A stretch of 64,000 bases of DNA from Bacteroides sp. (GCA_017472925.1 JAFUNS010000029.1:62001-126000), one strand, 5' to 3'. Numbered from the stretch's first letter, positions 9,041 through 18,540 are shown. The notes: generated by a model not told the origin, from the letters alone. Numbers and translations are program-made.

Positions 9041-9892
9041 TTATTCATTTAATTCTTTTACATATTTGCTGGCATCCTTGTAGATCTTTTCTACCTCTTT
9101 CATATACTTGCTTTCAGGGAATTCATTCTTAAAAGCATAATATTCATCGATAGCTTCACGCATACGTTCTTCTTTCTTTTCCAATACACTTTCTGTACCC
9201 AACTTATGCTTGGCTCGAAGCAACAGAATGGAAATGTCTTCACGAAGACTAGTGTATGGGTAATCGTTCAAAGCATTTTCAGCCGTAGTGATACATGCCA
9301 GGAAATTATTACCATTGATTCGCATATCAGTGGTATAAGAAGCGTTACCTGTATAAGTACCCAAATCATAATATAATTTGGCTGTTAGATAATCTTTCAT
9401 GACCAATTTATCTTGCAGATTGAATATCATTAACTGAGCTTCAGTCTTACGGTTGCTGTCAGGAAAATATTCCATAAACATCTGCAATTCCTGAATGGCT
9501 TTATAGGTACTTGTTTGATCCAAACGAGGCTCGGGAGTATCTAAGAATAATGATTTACCTGAATGAAAACGAGCTAATTCGGTATAAATACCACGTGGAT
9601 AAGTGGTATAATAATTCGTAAAATAATGTGAGGCTGTTACGTAATCTCCTTGGTTATAATATGACATTGCTAACATATAAAGAGATTCCTCTGCACTATC
9701 TGTACCTTTTAAAATAGTAATAAGCTCTTCTAAGATAGTAGCCGATTTGGTATATTGTCCTTTACCGAAAAAGCTTTTAGCTGCTTCGTATTTATATTCA
9801 TAATCGCTACTTTTCAACACCTTGTTATATTCACCACAAGAAGTAAAAAAGGTGCCTGTCAATAATGCTATGATAATGATATACTTTTTCAT
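9041..9892 (-). CDS. bamD: Outer-membrane assembly lipoprotein BamD
   Basis: The start chosen is ATG 9892, giving 283 residues that begin with a lipoprotein signal (MKKYIIIIALLTGTFFTSCG; the lipid-bearing Cys follows FTS). An upstream in-frame ATG would put hydrophilic residues before the signal. The rest is helical repeats of TPR type (YEAAKSFFGKGQYTKSA; ESLYMLAMSYYNQGDY; TELARFHSGKSLF), the layout of BamD/YfiO. BamD is the essential lipoprotein of the BAM complex that inserts outer-membrane barrels. It is the first gene of the bamD-rpoZ run. Confidence 0.92.
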   Translation of the reverse strand: MKKYIIIIALLTGTFFTSCGEYNKVLKSSDYEYKYEAAKSFFGKGQYTKSATILEELITILKGTDSAEESLYMLAMSYYNQGDYVTASHYFTNYYTTYPRGIYTELARFHSGKSLFLDTPEPRLDQTSTYKAIQELQMFMEYFPDSNRKTEAQLMIFNLQDKLVMKDYLTAKLYYDLGTYTGNASYTTDMRINGNNFLACITTAENALNDYPYTSLREDISILLLRAKHKLGTESVLEKKEERMREAIDEYYAFKNEFPESKYMKEVEKIYKDASKYVKELNE

Positions 9893-9909
9893 CTTAATAA
9901 AATAATGTG

Positions 9910-9917
9910 CAAATTTA
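9910..9917 (-). promoter_or_regulatory. -7 promoter box of bamD
   Basis: Minus-strand TAAATTTG with a TTG 20 bases upstream fits the Bacteroidetes -33/-7 promoter. It lies 17 bases before the chosen bamD ATG and inside the longer alternative ORF, which supports the shorter start. Confidence 0.7.
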
Positions 9918-10058
9918 CGCCTTTCCACCGAATAATACAATAACCAATATGTTTTTTAATACTAAAATATCGGTCATTTCAGTTTTTTTTCTGTCAAATG
10001 ATAGCTATAATAGAAATAAAACGTACTTTTACATTCTGTATTAATCAAAAGGGACAAC

Positions 10059-12092
10059 ATGGATTTCGAATTGATTTCTGATTTTAAGCCTACGGGAGAC
10101 CAACCAGAGGCTATTGCGCAATTGACTGAAGGTATTCAGCAGGGGCTTCCTGCACAAACTCTTTTGGGAGTAACTGGATCCGGGAAGACATTTACCATTG
10201 CCAATGTAATCAAGAATATAAATAAACCCACACTTATTTTGAGCCATAACAAAACTTTGGCAGCCCAATTGTATGGTGAATTCAAAAGTTTTTTCCCGAA
10301 TAATGCCATTGAGTATTATGTATCATATTATGATTATTATCAACCGGAAGCTTATTTGCCTTCGACCGACACATATATCGAAAAGGATTTGGCCATTAAT
10401 GATGAAATAGATAAATTGAGATTGGCAGCAACATCCGCTCTTCTCTCTGGGAGAAAAGATGTAGTGGTGATTTCGTCAGTATCTTGTATTTATGGTATGG
10501 GTAATCCTTCTGATTTCTACAATAATGTCATCGAAATCAAAAAAGGAAAATTGTTGGACAGAAATGTTTTCCTTCGTCGCTTAGTTGATAGTTTGTATAC
10601 GCGTAATGACTTGGAACTGAACAGAGGGTGCTTTCGGGTAAAAGGAGATACAGTAGATATTTATCTGGCATATAGTGACAATTTGCTCAGGGTGATGTTT
10701 TGGGATGATGAGATAGACGGTATAGAGGAAGTGGATCCTATTTCGGGTGTTCGTTTAGGTTTGTTTGAAGAATACAAAATCTATCCGGCTAATCTTTTCA
10801 TGACTACGAAAGAAAGTCAGTTACGTGCTATTCATCAGATAGAAGATGATTTAACAAAGGAAGTTGCCCGTTTTGAAGAAATGGGTAAGCCTTTTGAGGC
10901 AAAACGATTATATGAACGGGTAACATATGATATGGAAATGATTCGGGAATTGGGACATTGTTCGGGCATAGAAAATTATTCCCGTTATTTTGACGGTCGT
11001 GAAGCAGGTACCCGCCCCTATTGTCTCCTTGATTTCTTTCCTGAAGAATTCTTGATTGTCATTGATGAGAGCCATGTATCTGTACCTCAAATTCATGCTA
11101 TGTATGGAGGTGACCGTGCCCGTAAAAACAATTTGGTACAGTATGGATTTCGAATGGAATCTGCTTTTGATAACCGTCCTTTGAAATTTGAAGAATTTCA
11201 AGATTTGGCTAAACAAGTGATTTATGTAAGTGCCACTCCTGCCGATTATGAACTGATGCAGAGTGAAGGTGTAGTGGTAGAACAGGTAATCCGTCCGACT
11301 GGCTTACTGGATCCTATTATCGAAGTTCGACCGAGCATGAATCAAATAGACGATTTGATGGAAGAAATCCAACAACGCATCGAACGGGAAGAAAGAGTAT
11401 TGGTTACTACCTTGACCAAACGTATGGCCGAAGAACTTACTGATTTCTTGCTTCGACATGAGGTACGGTGCAATTACATACATAGTGATGTGGATACTTT
11501 GGAACGTGTAAAGATTATGGATGATTTAAGACAAGGCATTTACGATGTATTGATAGGTGTCAATCTTTTGCGTGAAGGACTTGATTTACCTGAAGTATCG
11601 CTTGTTGCTATTCTTGATGCCGATAAGGAAGGTTTCCTTCGCTCCCACCGTTCACTGACTCAAACGGCCGGTCGTGCTGCCCGTAACATCAATGGTAAAG
11701 TAATTATGTATGCGGACCGTATAACGGATAGTATGCAGAAAACAATGGATGAAACCAATAGACGACGTGAAAAGCAATTGGCTTACAATGAAGCAAATGG
11801 GATTACACCTAAGCAAATACAAAAGGCCCGTAATGTTGCTTTATTAAATTCGGCTTCATCCGATAGTGAAAGCAATCCTATAATACCGAAGGCATATGTT
11901 GAACCGGAAAAGGTCAATATTGCAGCTGATCCTGTTGTACAATATATGTCCAGACCACAAATGGAAAAGGCCATTGAACGTGTTCGTAAACAAATGCAAG
12001 AAGCAGCCAAGAAGTTGGAATTCATTGAAGCTGCCCAATACAGAGATGAATTGTTAAAGATGGAAGATATAATGAAAGAGCGCTGGGGATAA
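10059..12092 (+). CDS. uvrB: Excinuclease ABC subunit B
   Basis: 677 residues, normal UvrB length. Walker A GVTGSGKT at residues 37-44, the beta-hairpin region YYVSYYDYYQPEAYLP (about 88-103) that inserts between DNA strands, Walker B-like VIDESHVSV near 335, helicase motif QTAGRAARN near 535, and a C-terminal UVR domain (about 635-669) that contacts UvrC. It receives damaged DNA from UvrA and prepares incision. It appears monocistronic; the stop codon lies inside the terminator hairpin shared with the convergent yigZ. Confidence 0.98.
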   Translation: MDFELISDFKPTGDQPEAIAQLTEGIQQGLPAQTLLGVTGSGKTFTIANVIKNINKPTLILSHNKTLAAQLYGEFKSFFPNNAIEYYVSYYDYYQPEAYLPSTDTYIEKDLAINDEIDKLRLAATSALLSGRKDVVVISSVSCIYGMGNPSDFYNNVIEIKKGKLLDRNVFLRRLVDSLYTRNDLELNRGCFRVKGDTVDIYLAYSDNLLRVMFWDDEIDGIEEVDPISGVRLGLFEEYKIYPANLFMTTKESQLRAIHQIEDDLTKEVARFEEMGKPFEAKRLYERVTYDMEMIRELGHCSGIENYSRYFDGREAGTRPYCLLDFFPEEFLIVIDESHVSVPQIHAMYGGDRARKNNLVQYGFRMESAFDNRPLKFEEFQDLAKQVIYVSATPADYELMQSEGVVVEQVIRPTGLLDPIIEVRPSMNQIDDLMEEIQQRIEREERVLVTTLTKRMAEELTDFLLRHEVRCNYIHSDVDTLERVKIMDDLRQGIYDVLIGVNLLREGLDLPEVSLVAILDADKEGFLRSHRSLTQTAGRAARNINGKVIMYADRITDSMQKTMDETNRRREKQLAYNEANGITPKQIQKARNVALLNSASSDSESNPIIPKAYVEPEKVNIAADPVVQYMSRPQMEKAIERVRKQMQEAAKKLEFIEAAQYRDELLKMEDIMKERWG

Positions 12093-12105
12093 CCCAACGC
12101 TCTTT
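12075..12105. terminator. Bidirectional terminator uvrB / yigZ
   Basis: Stem AAAGAGCG...GGG with CCC...CGCTCTTT around a small loop; it includes the uvrB stop codon and ends four bases before the yigZ stop. Confidence 0.8.
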
Positions 12106-12108
12106 CAT

Positions 12109-12717
12109 TTATTCATCATCTAAAATTCTGGCTGTTTCTACCTTTTCCAATCTTGCCCGAAGTTTAGGCATCATGGAGCGACGGATGCGCAGTTTCATCA
12201 AACAATCCATATCGTATGACTGCTCCAATATTTCAGGTTCATCTTCTTTCACGATACGCATGATATCGTTCATAAATGGATATTCGAAAACAACAGTTAC
12301 ATCATCGTCTACCGTCTTTTCAATGATAGTGGCATTGCTTATAGCTTCAGCAGCAGCAGCCTTATAAGCAACAATAAGTCCACTGGTCCCTAATTTGATA
12401 CCTCCAAAATACCGGACAACAATAATCAGTATATCCGTCAGTTCGTTGGAATTGATCTGTCCTAAAATAGGTTTCCCGGCAGTACCCGATGGTTCTCCAT
12501 TATCATTGGCTCGAAAATTCAGCCTTTCATGTCCTAACATATATGCATAACATACATGACGGGCATCGTAATACTTTTTTTGATAGGTCTCTAAATGTTG
12601 TTTTACTTCTTCCAATGTACGTACAGGAAGAGCAATAGCAATAAACTTGCTTCTTTTTTCGGTATAAATACCTTCGGATAAAGCAGTTATGGTTCTATAA
12701 GTATCTTCCTGTGACAT
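12109..12717 (-). CDS. YigZ/IMPACT-family protein
   Basis: 202 residues with the family's two blocks: ANDNGEPSGTAGKPIL (about 74-89) and VVRYFGGIKLGTSGLIVAY (about 102-120), then a ferredoxin-like C-terminal domain. YigZ/IMPACT proteins are widespread and small; in eukaryotes IMPACT regulates Gcn2, while the bacterial role is not settled. Only two bases separate it from the DUF1015 stop, so it is probably the last gene of the serC-serA-DUF1015-yigZ run. Confidence 0.9.
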   Translation of the reverse strand: MSQEDTYRTITALSEGIYTEKRSKFIAIALPVRTLEEVKQHLETYQKKYYDARHVCYAYMLGHERLNFRANDNGEPSGTAGKPILGQINSNELTDILIIVVRYFGGIKLGTSGLIVAYKAAAAEAISNATIIEKTVDDDVTVVFEYPFMNDIMRIVKEDEPEILEQSYDMDCLMKLRIRRSMMPKLRARLEKVETARILDDE

Positions 12718-12719
12718 GT

Positions 12720-13967
12720 TTAAACCAATTTATGGATTACCAAACCTGAACGAAGTTTAGGCTCAAACCAAGTAGTCTTAGGCGGCATAATGTTACCACT
12801 GTCAGCAATATCCATCAATTGTTTCATACTTACAGGATATAATGCCAACGCTACTTTCATTTCACCGCTATCCACACGCTTCTTCAATTCACCCAATCCA
12901 CGGATACCTCCTACAAAATCAATTCGCTTGTCAGAACGCAAATCCTTGATTCCTAATATTTCGTCCAAAATCAAATTAGATGATATGGTTACATCAAGTA
13001 CGCCAATAGGATCATTGTCATTGTAAGTACCTTCTTTGGCTGTCAAACTGTACCATTTTCCTTCTAAATAGAGAGAGAAGTTATGCAATGCTTGTGGCTT
13101 ATAGATTTCAGTACCCTTTTCTTCGACTACAAAATTCTTACCAACAGCAGCAAGAAATTCTTCTGGAGTAAGTCCATTCAAATCTTTCACCACTCGGTTA
13201 TAGTCAATAATAGTCAACTGATTGGCAGGGAAACATACGGCCATAAAGTAGTTGTATTCTTCGTCCCCTTGATGATTGGGGTTTTGATTGGCCTTTTCTG
13301 CACCTACCAATGCAGCAGCAGCAGAACGATGGTGACCGTCTGCAATGTACAATGCAGGCATGGCTGCAAATGCTTTAGTAATAGCATCGATGTCTTCTTG
13401 CTGGTCGATAATCCAGAATGTATGACCGAATCCATCGCCAGGAGCAATGAAATCATACTCAGGTTGTTGGGCTGTGTATTTGGCTACAATCTTATCCAAT
13501 TCTTCATTGTCTGGATAAGCAAAGAATACAGGTTCGATGTTGGCGTTGTTTACACGCACATGTTTCATTCGATCTTCTTCCTTATCGCGACGGGTGAGTT
13601 CATGTTTTTTAATGACACCGTTCATATAATCGGGTACATACGCTCCTACTACCAAACCATATTGAGTTTTTCCATTCATAGTTTGAGCATAAACATAATA
13701 GTTTTCCTTTTCGTCCTGTACCAACCAACCTTTATCTTGGAACAATTGGAAATGTTCGGCTGCACTATCATATACCTTAGGATCATGTTCGTCTGTACCT
13801 ACCGGGAAATTGATTTCAGGTTTAATGATGTGATAAAGAGATTTTTCATTATCACCAGCTTCTTCACGTGCTTCAGCGGAATTCAATACATCATAAGGAC
13901 GTGAAGCTACTTGTTCTACCAATGCTTTCGGAGGGCGAATGCCCTTGAAGGGTTTGATTACTGCCAT
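12720..13967 (-). CDS. DUF1015 family protein (HTH-annotated, function unknown)
   Basis: 415 residues with DUF1015 hallmarks: IKPFKGIRPPKALVEQVASRPYDVLNSAEA-type N-terminus (only the first 16 residues or so are strongly family-like), the block LYIADGHHRSAAAA near 205, and C-terminal PPKTTWFEPKLRSGLV. The GHHR motif looks like a metal or phosphate site. DUF1015 genes are often next to serA and serC, as here, which suggests a link with serine metabolism; the reaction is not known to me. A 105-base gap with a long hairpin separates it from serA. Confidence 0.88.
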   Translation of the reverse strand: MAVIKPFKGIRPPKALVEQVASRPYDVLNSAEAREEAGDNEKSLYHIIKPEINFPVGTDEHDPKVYDSAAEHFQLFQDKGWLVQDEKENYYVYAQTMNGKTQYGLVVGAYVPDYMNGVIKKHELTRRDKEEDRMKHVRVNNANIEPVFFAYPDNEELDKIVAKYTAQQPEYDFIAPGDGFGHTFWIIDQQEDIDAITKAFAAMPALYIADGHHRSAAAALVGAEKANQNPNHQGDEEYNYFMAVCFPANQLTIIDYNRVVKDLNGLTPEEFLAAVGKNFVVEEKGTEIYKPQALHNFSLYLEGKWYSLTAKEGTYNDNDPIGVLDVTISSNLILDEILGIKDLRSDKRIDFVGGIRGLGELKKRVDSGEMKVALALYPVSMKQLMDIADSGNIMPPKTTWFEPKLRSGLVIHKLV

Positions 13968-13992
13968 AGTATTTGGATTTATTAAAAATGAA

Positions 13993-14062
13993 CACGGACA
14001 ACACGAATCCCGTTACTTGAACTTCATTCATTCAAGAATCGGATAAATCCGTGTAGTCCGTG
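13993..14062. repeat. Long imperfect hairpin of CACGGAC/GTCCGTG type
   Basis: CACGGACAACACG (from 13993) pairs with CGTGTAGTCCGTG (ending 14062), and an inner CTTGAA/TTCAAG pair closes the loop. It lies between serA and DUF1015. The wording resembles the CACAGATTACACGG repeat at 58506-58588, so both may be one repeat family; here it may also act as an mRNA processing or attenuation hairpin. Confidence 0.6.
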
Positions 14063-14072
14063 CTTAATTAAT

Positions 14073-14993
14073 TTATTTATTTACTCGAAAACGTTCACAA
14101 CCATCTTTCAGGAATCCTACAATTTGCTGAGCAGCAGCAATACCTGCATTGATATTTGCTTCAGCGGTTTGTGCACCCATCTTCTTTGGTGTTGCAAAGT
14201 AACGGGCTGCAAACTTTTCTGAGAATTCTGCATGAGCAGCCGGCATAACATCAGTTACATACTTCAAATCGGCGCGTTCTTCCAACAATTGGATAAGTTC
14301 GGCTTCATTGATTACTTCTTTACGGGCTGTATTTACCAACAAACCTCCCTTCGGCATTTTGTTCACCAATGCATAATTGATAGAGTTCTTGGTTTCGGCT
14401 GTTGCCGGAATGTGTAATGAAACGACATCGCATGCTGCATAGAGTTCTTCGGCAGAATCTACAGCTTTTGCACCATCAGCTTCAATGACTTCCTTCGGAC
14501 AGAAAGCATCGTAGGCATAGATTTCCATTCCAAATCCTTTGGCAATACGGGCTACATTACGACCTACATTACCATATGCATGAATTCCTAACTTCTTGCC
14601 TTTTAATTCTGTACCTGATGTTCCATTATACATGTTACGAACGGCCATAACCATCATACCTAAAGCCAATTCGGCTACAGCATTGGAGTTTTGTCCCGGT
14701 GTATTCATGACACATACACCATGAGCGGTGGCAGCTTCCAAATCTACATTATCATAACCAGCACCGGCACGTACAACAATTTTTAATTCTTTTGCTGCAT
14801 CGAGTACTTCCGCATCAATGATGTCGCTACGAATAATGATAGCATTGGCATCTTTTACAGCTTCCAACAACTTGGCCTTTTCGCCATATTTTTCGAGCAG
14901 AACAAGTTCATATCCCGCTGCTTCAATTTCTTTACGAATACCGTCTACCGCGACTTTGGCAAATGGTTTATCTGTTGCTACTAATACTTTCAT
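14073..14993 (-). CDS. serA: D-3-phosphoglycerate dehydrogenase, short lysine-type
   Basis: 306 residues, without the C-terminal ACT regulatory domain of E. coli SerA. The NAD-binding fold shows AYGNVGRNVARIA near 142-154, and NTARKEVINE carries the substrate arginine. The usual catalytic TPHIG motif is replaced by TPKKMGAQT (about 268-276), so lysine takes the place of histidine; this matches the 'type IIIK' PGDH described for Entamoeba and its Bacteroides relatives. It oxidises 3-phosphoglycerate in the first step of serine synthesis. It starts two bases after the serC stop, an operon arrangement. Confidence 0.92.
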   Translation of the reverse strand: MKVLVATDKPFAKVAVDGIRKEIEAAGYELVLLEKYGEKAKLLEAVKDANAIIIRSDIIDAEVLDAAKELKIVVRAGAGYDNVDLEAATAHGVCVMNTPGQNSNAVAELALGMMVMAVRNMYNGTSGTELKGKKLGIHAYGNVGRNVARIAKGFGMEIYAYDAFCPKEVIEADGAKAVDSAEELYAACDVVSLHIPATAETKNSINYALVNKMPKGGLLVNTARKEVINEAELIQLLEERADLKYVTDVMPAAHAEFSEKFAARYFATPKKMGAQTAEANINAGIAAAQQIVGFLKDGCERFRVNK

Positions 14994-14995
14994 AA

Positions 14996-16066
14996 TTAAT
15001 GAAGTTTTTCAAATTCTTGCATGCAGTCAATCAAAGCCTGTACACTTTCCTTAGGCATAGCGTTATAGCAAGATGCACGGAAACCACCTACAGAACGATG
15101 ACCCTTAATACCTACCATACCCTTTTCTATTGCGAACTTCAAGAAATCAGCTTCGAGTTCCTTGTATTCATCGGCCATAACAAAACAGATGTTCATGTAT
15201 GAACGGTCTGCCTTATCGGTTACTGTACCACGGAACAATTTGTTGCGGTCGATTTCTGCATAAAGCATATCGGCACGTTCTTTGGCACGTTTTTGCATTT
15301 CTTCCACACCACCTTCGGCTTTAATCCAACGCAATGTCTGCAAAGCAGCATAGATAGGCAATACCGGAGGAGTGTTGAACATAGAACCACCATCGATATG
15401 AGTATGATAGTTCAACATGGTAGGAATATAACGAGATACTTTACCTAAAGCATCATTCTTTACAATAACAAAAGTTACACCAGCTGGAGCCAAATTCTTT
15501 TGAGCACCACCATAAATACAAATGTACTTGGATACATCAATCGGACGAGAGAAAATATCAGAAGACATATCAGCAATCATTGGTACTGGAGAATCCAAAT
15601 CTTCGTGAATTTCAGTTCCGTAAATTGTATTGTTGCTGGTCACGTGGAAATAATCAGCGTCTTCAGGAATGGTATACCCTTTAGGTATATATGTATAAAC
15701 TGATTCAGCAGAAGAAGCTACTTCCACCACTTCACCAAAACCTTTTGCTTCTTTCATCGCTTTCTTGGCCCAAACACCTGTATTCAAATAAGCAGCCTTC
15801 TTTTCAAGGAAGTTGAAAGGAATCATGCAAAATTCCAAACTAGCACCACCACCCAAGAACAATACTGAGTATCCTTCCGGAATATTCAACAATTCCTTAA
15901 ACAAAGCTACAGCTTCGTCCACTACCGGTTGAAAGTCTTTTGCACGGTGGCTGATTTCCATCAAAGAAAGTCCTGAACCATTAAAGTCAAGAACTGCTTG
16001 AGCTGTCTTTTCTATCACCTCACGAGGTAAGATAGATGGTCCCGCATTGAAATTATGCTTTTTCAT
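14996..16066 (-). CDS. serC: Phosphoserine aminotransferase
   Basis: 356 residues, full length. The N-terminus [15 protein letters not shown] is the SerC signature, and [11 protein letters not shown] (about residue 190-200) holds the pyridoxal-phosphate lysine. It transaminates 3-phosphohydroxypyruvate to phosphoserine and is the second step after SerA; SerB is not in the window. It is the promoter-proximal gene of the serC-serA run. Confidence 0.97.
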   Translation of the reverse strand: MKKHNFNAGPSILPREVIEKTAQAVLDFNGSGLSLMEISHRAKDFQPVVDEAVALFKELLNIPEGYSVLFLGGGASLEFCMIPFNFLEKKAAYLNTGVWAKKAMKEAKGFGEVVEVASSAESVYTYIPKGYTIPEDADYFHVTSNNTIYGTEIHEDLDSPVPMIADMSSDIFSRPIDVSKYICIYGGAQKNLAPAGVTFVIVKNDALGKVSRYIPTMLNYHTHIDGGSMFNTPPVLPIYAALQTLRWIKAEGGVEEMQKRAKERADMLYAEIDRNKLFRGTVTDKADRSYMNICFVMADEYKELEADFLKFAIEKGMVGIKGHRSVGGFRASCYNAMPKESVQALIDCMQEFEKLH

Positions 16067-16126
16067 TTTAGTTGGATTTATTGTTAGTTATACGATATTT
16101 TTATTTCTTATTATCAACTTGTGTGG

Positions 16127-16134
16127 CGAAATTA
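16127..16134 (-). promoter_or_regulatory. -7 promoter box of serC-serA
   Basis: Minus-strand TAATTTCG, one mismatch from TAnnTTTG, with TTTG 20 bases upstream. It lies 60 bases before the serC ATG. Confidence 0.55.
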
Positions 16135-16242
16135 CACATTATTTTTAGTTTACCCAAATATTTGATAATAAATTTACGAAATATCGCATAAATTTCTTTC
16201 AAATTATTTTAGACTACCCTTGAATGCTATCATTTTGATATG

Positions 16243-16273
16243 TATGTTTTACAATTGGTAGTTGTAAAACATA
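16243..16273. promoter_or_regulatory. 12-bp perfect inverted repeat, possible operator
   Basis: TATGTTTTACAA (16243-16254) and TTGTAAAACATA (16262-16273) are perfect complements around a 7-base spacer. No T-run follows on the minus strand, so it is a poor terminator. It lies between the helicase stop and the serC promoter and may be a protein-binding site. Confidence 0.4.
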
Positions 16274-16333
16274 TAAAGTTTATCTTTTTGAGTAAAAGGA
16301 TTCAAAATAATTATATATACTATCAAAATGTAA

Positions 16334-17662
16334 CTATTTTGCCTCTTCTATGACAGTTTTTACTCCTTTAATTTTTTCGTTTTTGATGGACTTGAGCGTT
16401 TCTTTTATCTTTTTGCGCGTAATGGCTACATAAGCATAGTGGTCTTTTACATCAATGCGTCCAATTTCCTCTTTTCCCAAATTTCCTTTCTTTGACAAAA
16501 AACCTACTATGTCTATTTTGTTGATTTTATCTTTTTTCCCTTTACCTATATATAAAGTCACAAATTGGGGTTGAGCAGGATGCGGAATGTTTTCAGGGAT
16601 TTCAAACCATTCAGGCTCTTCTTGGATATATGCAGGAAGATTTTCTTCTGGATGAAGGATAATGTAGGAATTACCATCGGCTTCCCAACGGGCGGTACGA
16701 CCATTGCGGTGAATGTATCCGTCTTCTTGAATGGGCATGTGATAGTGTACAATGTTTTCTATTTCAGGAATATCCAATCCTCTTGCAGCCAAGTCGGTTG
16801 ATATCAACACATGACAACTTCCATTGCGGAATTTATAAAGTGAACGTTCCCTATCATCTTGTTCCATTCCTCCGTGAAATATACCGCATGGATACTTTTT
16901 CGATTGAAGGTACTTCCCTACCCGTTCTACACTTTCTCGATGATTGCAGAATACCAAAGTCGATTTATTGCCCAATGTACAAAGTAACTGATACAACGTT
17001 TCGAGTTTGTCTTTGATGGGTGACAATACCTTATATATATGTATACGCTCAGAGATAGGTTCATCAACACTCAAGAAATTGAGTTTGAGGGTTTGATTCA
17101 GACCTGTAAAACGGGGAATTTCTTCAGCATCTGTGGCCGACAAGAGGAAACGTCTTTTCAAACGAGGTAATTGACCGATAACGGTTGCCATTTCTTCTTG
17201 AAAACCAAATTCCAGACATTTGTCAAATTCATCTATAATCAGTGTCTGTACATCGGTTACATCGAAATTCTGTTTGCCTAAATGGTCATTCATGCGTCCA
17301 GGGGTACCTATAATGACAGATGGATTTATCCCTTTCATAGTGCGATGTTCCTCCATAGCTGGCCGACCTCCATAACAGCTCATCACTCTATAAGGAGTAT
17401 TCAAACTTTTGAAGACTTGGTCAATCTGTAAGGCTAATTCTCGAGAAGGTACCAATACTACGGCCTGTACGCCCTTTACATCAGGTTGCAAAGTTTCGAT
17501 TAACGGCAATAAATATGCCAATGTCTTTCCAGAACCGGTTGGTGAGAGCAGAATCAAATCCTTTCCTTCTCTCCAGCTTTCAATGGCTGTCTCCTGCATA
17601 GGATTCAGCGATTCTATTTTCAAATTGGTAAGTGCTTGGGTTATTTGTGGTGTCAATCTCAT
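16334..17662 (-). CDS. DEAD-box RNA helicase with DbpA-type RNA-binding domain
   Basis: 442 residues. Motif I is SPTGSGKT, motif II reads DEFD instead of DEAD (LIIDEFDKCLEFG), motif III is SATD, and motif VI is HRNGRTARW. The last 75 residues (from VTLYIGKGKKDKINKIDIV) look like the DbpA RNA-recognition domain that binds 23S rRNA hairpin 92, so a ribosome-assembly role is likely. The DEFD box is an unusual variant. Upstream, within 5 to 82 bases of the start, lies a 22-bp-period repeat array. Confidence 0.92.
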   Translation of the reverse strand: MRLTPQITQALTNLKIESLNPMQETAIESWREGKDLILLSPTGSGKTLAYLLPLIETLQPDVKGVQAVVLVPSRELALQIDQVFKSLNTPYRVMSCYGGRPAMEEHRTMKGINPSVIIGTPGRMNDHLGKQNFDVTDVQTLIIDEFDKCLEFGFQEEMATVIGQLPRLKRRFLLSATDAEEIPRFTGLNQTLKLNFLSVDEPISERIHIYKVLSPIKDKLETLYQLLCTLGNKSTLVFCNHRESVERVGKYLQSKKYPCGIFHGGMEQDDRERSLYKFRNGSCHVLISTDLAARGLDIPEIENIVHYHMPIQEDGYIHRNGRTARWEADGNSYIILHPEENLPAYIQEEPEWFEIPENIPHPAQPQFVTLYIGKGKKDKINKIDIVGFLSKKGNLGKEEIGRIDVKDHYAYVAITRKKIKETLKSIKNEKIKGVKTVIEEAK

Positions 17663-17678
17663 ATGTTCTTATCGTTCT

Positions 17679-17744
17679 AAGGGTTACAACTCGTCGTTTT
17701 ATCGTTCGTAAAACGATGAGTTTCCAATGTCAAAACGTCGTTTT
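17679..17744 (-). repeat. 22-bp-period array, locus A (three units)
   Basis: Read on the minus strand there are three 22-base units (17744-17723, 17722-17701, 17700-17679), each with a core like CGTTTTACG or CGACGTTTT; a fourth, weaker unit (AGAACGATAAGAAC) reaches the helicase start codon. Units 2 and 3 are also complementary to each other (AACTC-TCGTTTTA with TAAAACGA-GAGTT), giving a strong hairpin. It fills the space between the J-domain gene and the helicase gene. The same unit recurs at 32325, 39410 and 58617. Confidence 0.75.
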
Positions 17745-17745
17745 A

Positions 17746-18516
17746 TTATTTCATTCCTCTTGCTTTGTATATCCGTTCCTTAGCATTGTTGATTTGTTGG
17801 AACTTTTCTTCGGCTGCTTTTTTAACATCTTCACCAAGGGTAGCTACTTTATCGGGATGATGTTTCAATGCCAGTTTTCGATAGGCTGCCTTTACTTCAT
17901 CGTCGGTAGCAGTAGGTTCTATTTCAAGTACTTTATAGGCTTGTTCCAAGGTATCACCACCGAGATTGAGCATAGACTCTACTTCTTTGGCTGACAAACC
18001 CATAGCCAGAGCCACTTCTTTCAAAGCCTCTATTTCCGATTGGCATACATTACCATCGCTTTGGGCAATCTTGGCCAGGAAACTGAGCAGTTGCAAGCGT
18101 TCCTCGTAACCTAAATTATTTTTGATCTGTACACCACATTCATAAATGGTATTCTTAAAAGCCGATGGATTGTTGGCATCCATCCGCTTGCGTTGTTCAA
18201 ACAGATTGAGGAGTATCTGGTTTCCTTCGGCTACTGCTGCTTCGCCAAAATTGACACGAAGAAACTGGCGGACAAACTCCATTTCGCTGTGCATCACCTT
18301 TCCGTCAGCCTTGATGATGTATGAAGCCATAACTAACAAGGAGAACAAGAAACTGTTCCGTTGGCCATATGTTTGTCTATCGTATGTAGATTGCGAAGCG
18401 TCCGCATTATCAATACCATTTTCCAATAAAGAGCCTATTGCATATCCTGCCAAAGCTCCAAGAGGACCTGCGGCCATAAAGCCTACAATTCCTCCTATCC
18501 ATTTACCATATCCCAT
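17746..18516 (-). CDS. TerB/J-domain co-chaperone (DjlA-like)
   Basis: The start chosen is ATG 18516 ([18 protein letters not shown]), giving 256 residues; nine residues upstream in frame lack the feature of a leader. A glycine-rich membrane-associating N-terminus ([16 protein letters not shown]) is followed by a TerB-like helical domain (about 60-170), and a C-terminal J domain with HPD ([12 protein letters not shown]). J domains stimulate the ATPase of DnaK. DjlA of E. coli has the same order of parts. Its promoter is divergent from the patatin gene's. Confidence 0.9.
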   Translation of the reverse strand: MGYGKWIGGIVGFMAAGPLGALAGYAIGSLLENGIDNADASQSTYDRQTYGQRNSFLFSLLVMASYIIKADGKVMHSEMEFVRQFLRVNFGEAAVAEGNQILLNLFEQRKRMDANNPSAFKNTIYECGVQIKNNLGYEERLQLLSFLAKIAQSDGNVCQSEIEALKEVALAMGLSAKEVESMLNLGGDTLEQAYKVLEIEPTATDDEVKAAYRKLALKHHPDKVATLGEDVKKAAEEKFQQINNAKERIYKARGMK

Positions 18517-18540
18517 ATTTCTTTCTTTTAAGTAACACGA

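Noticed and set aside
13083..13904. 273-residue plus-strand frame
   Set aside because: Lies opposite the well-supported DUF1015 gene; composition rich in Phe/Ile/Cys without motifs, as expected of an antisense shadow.
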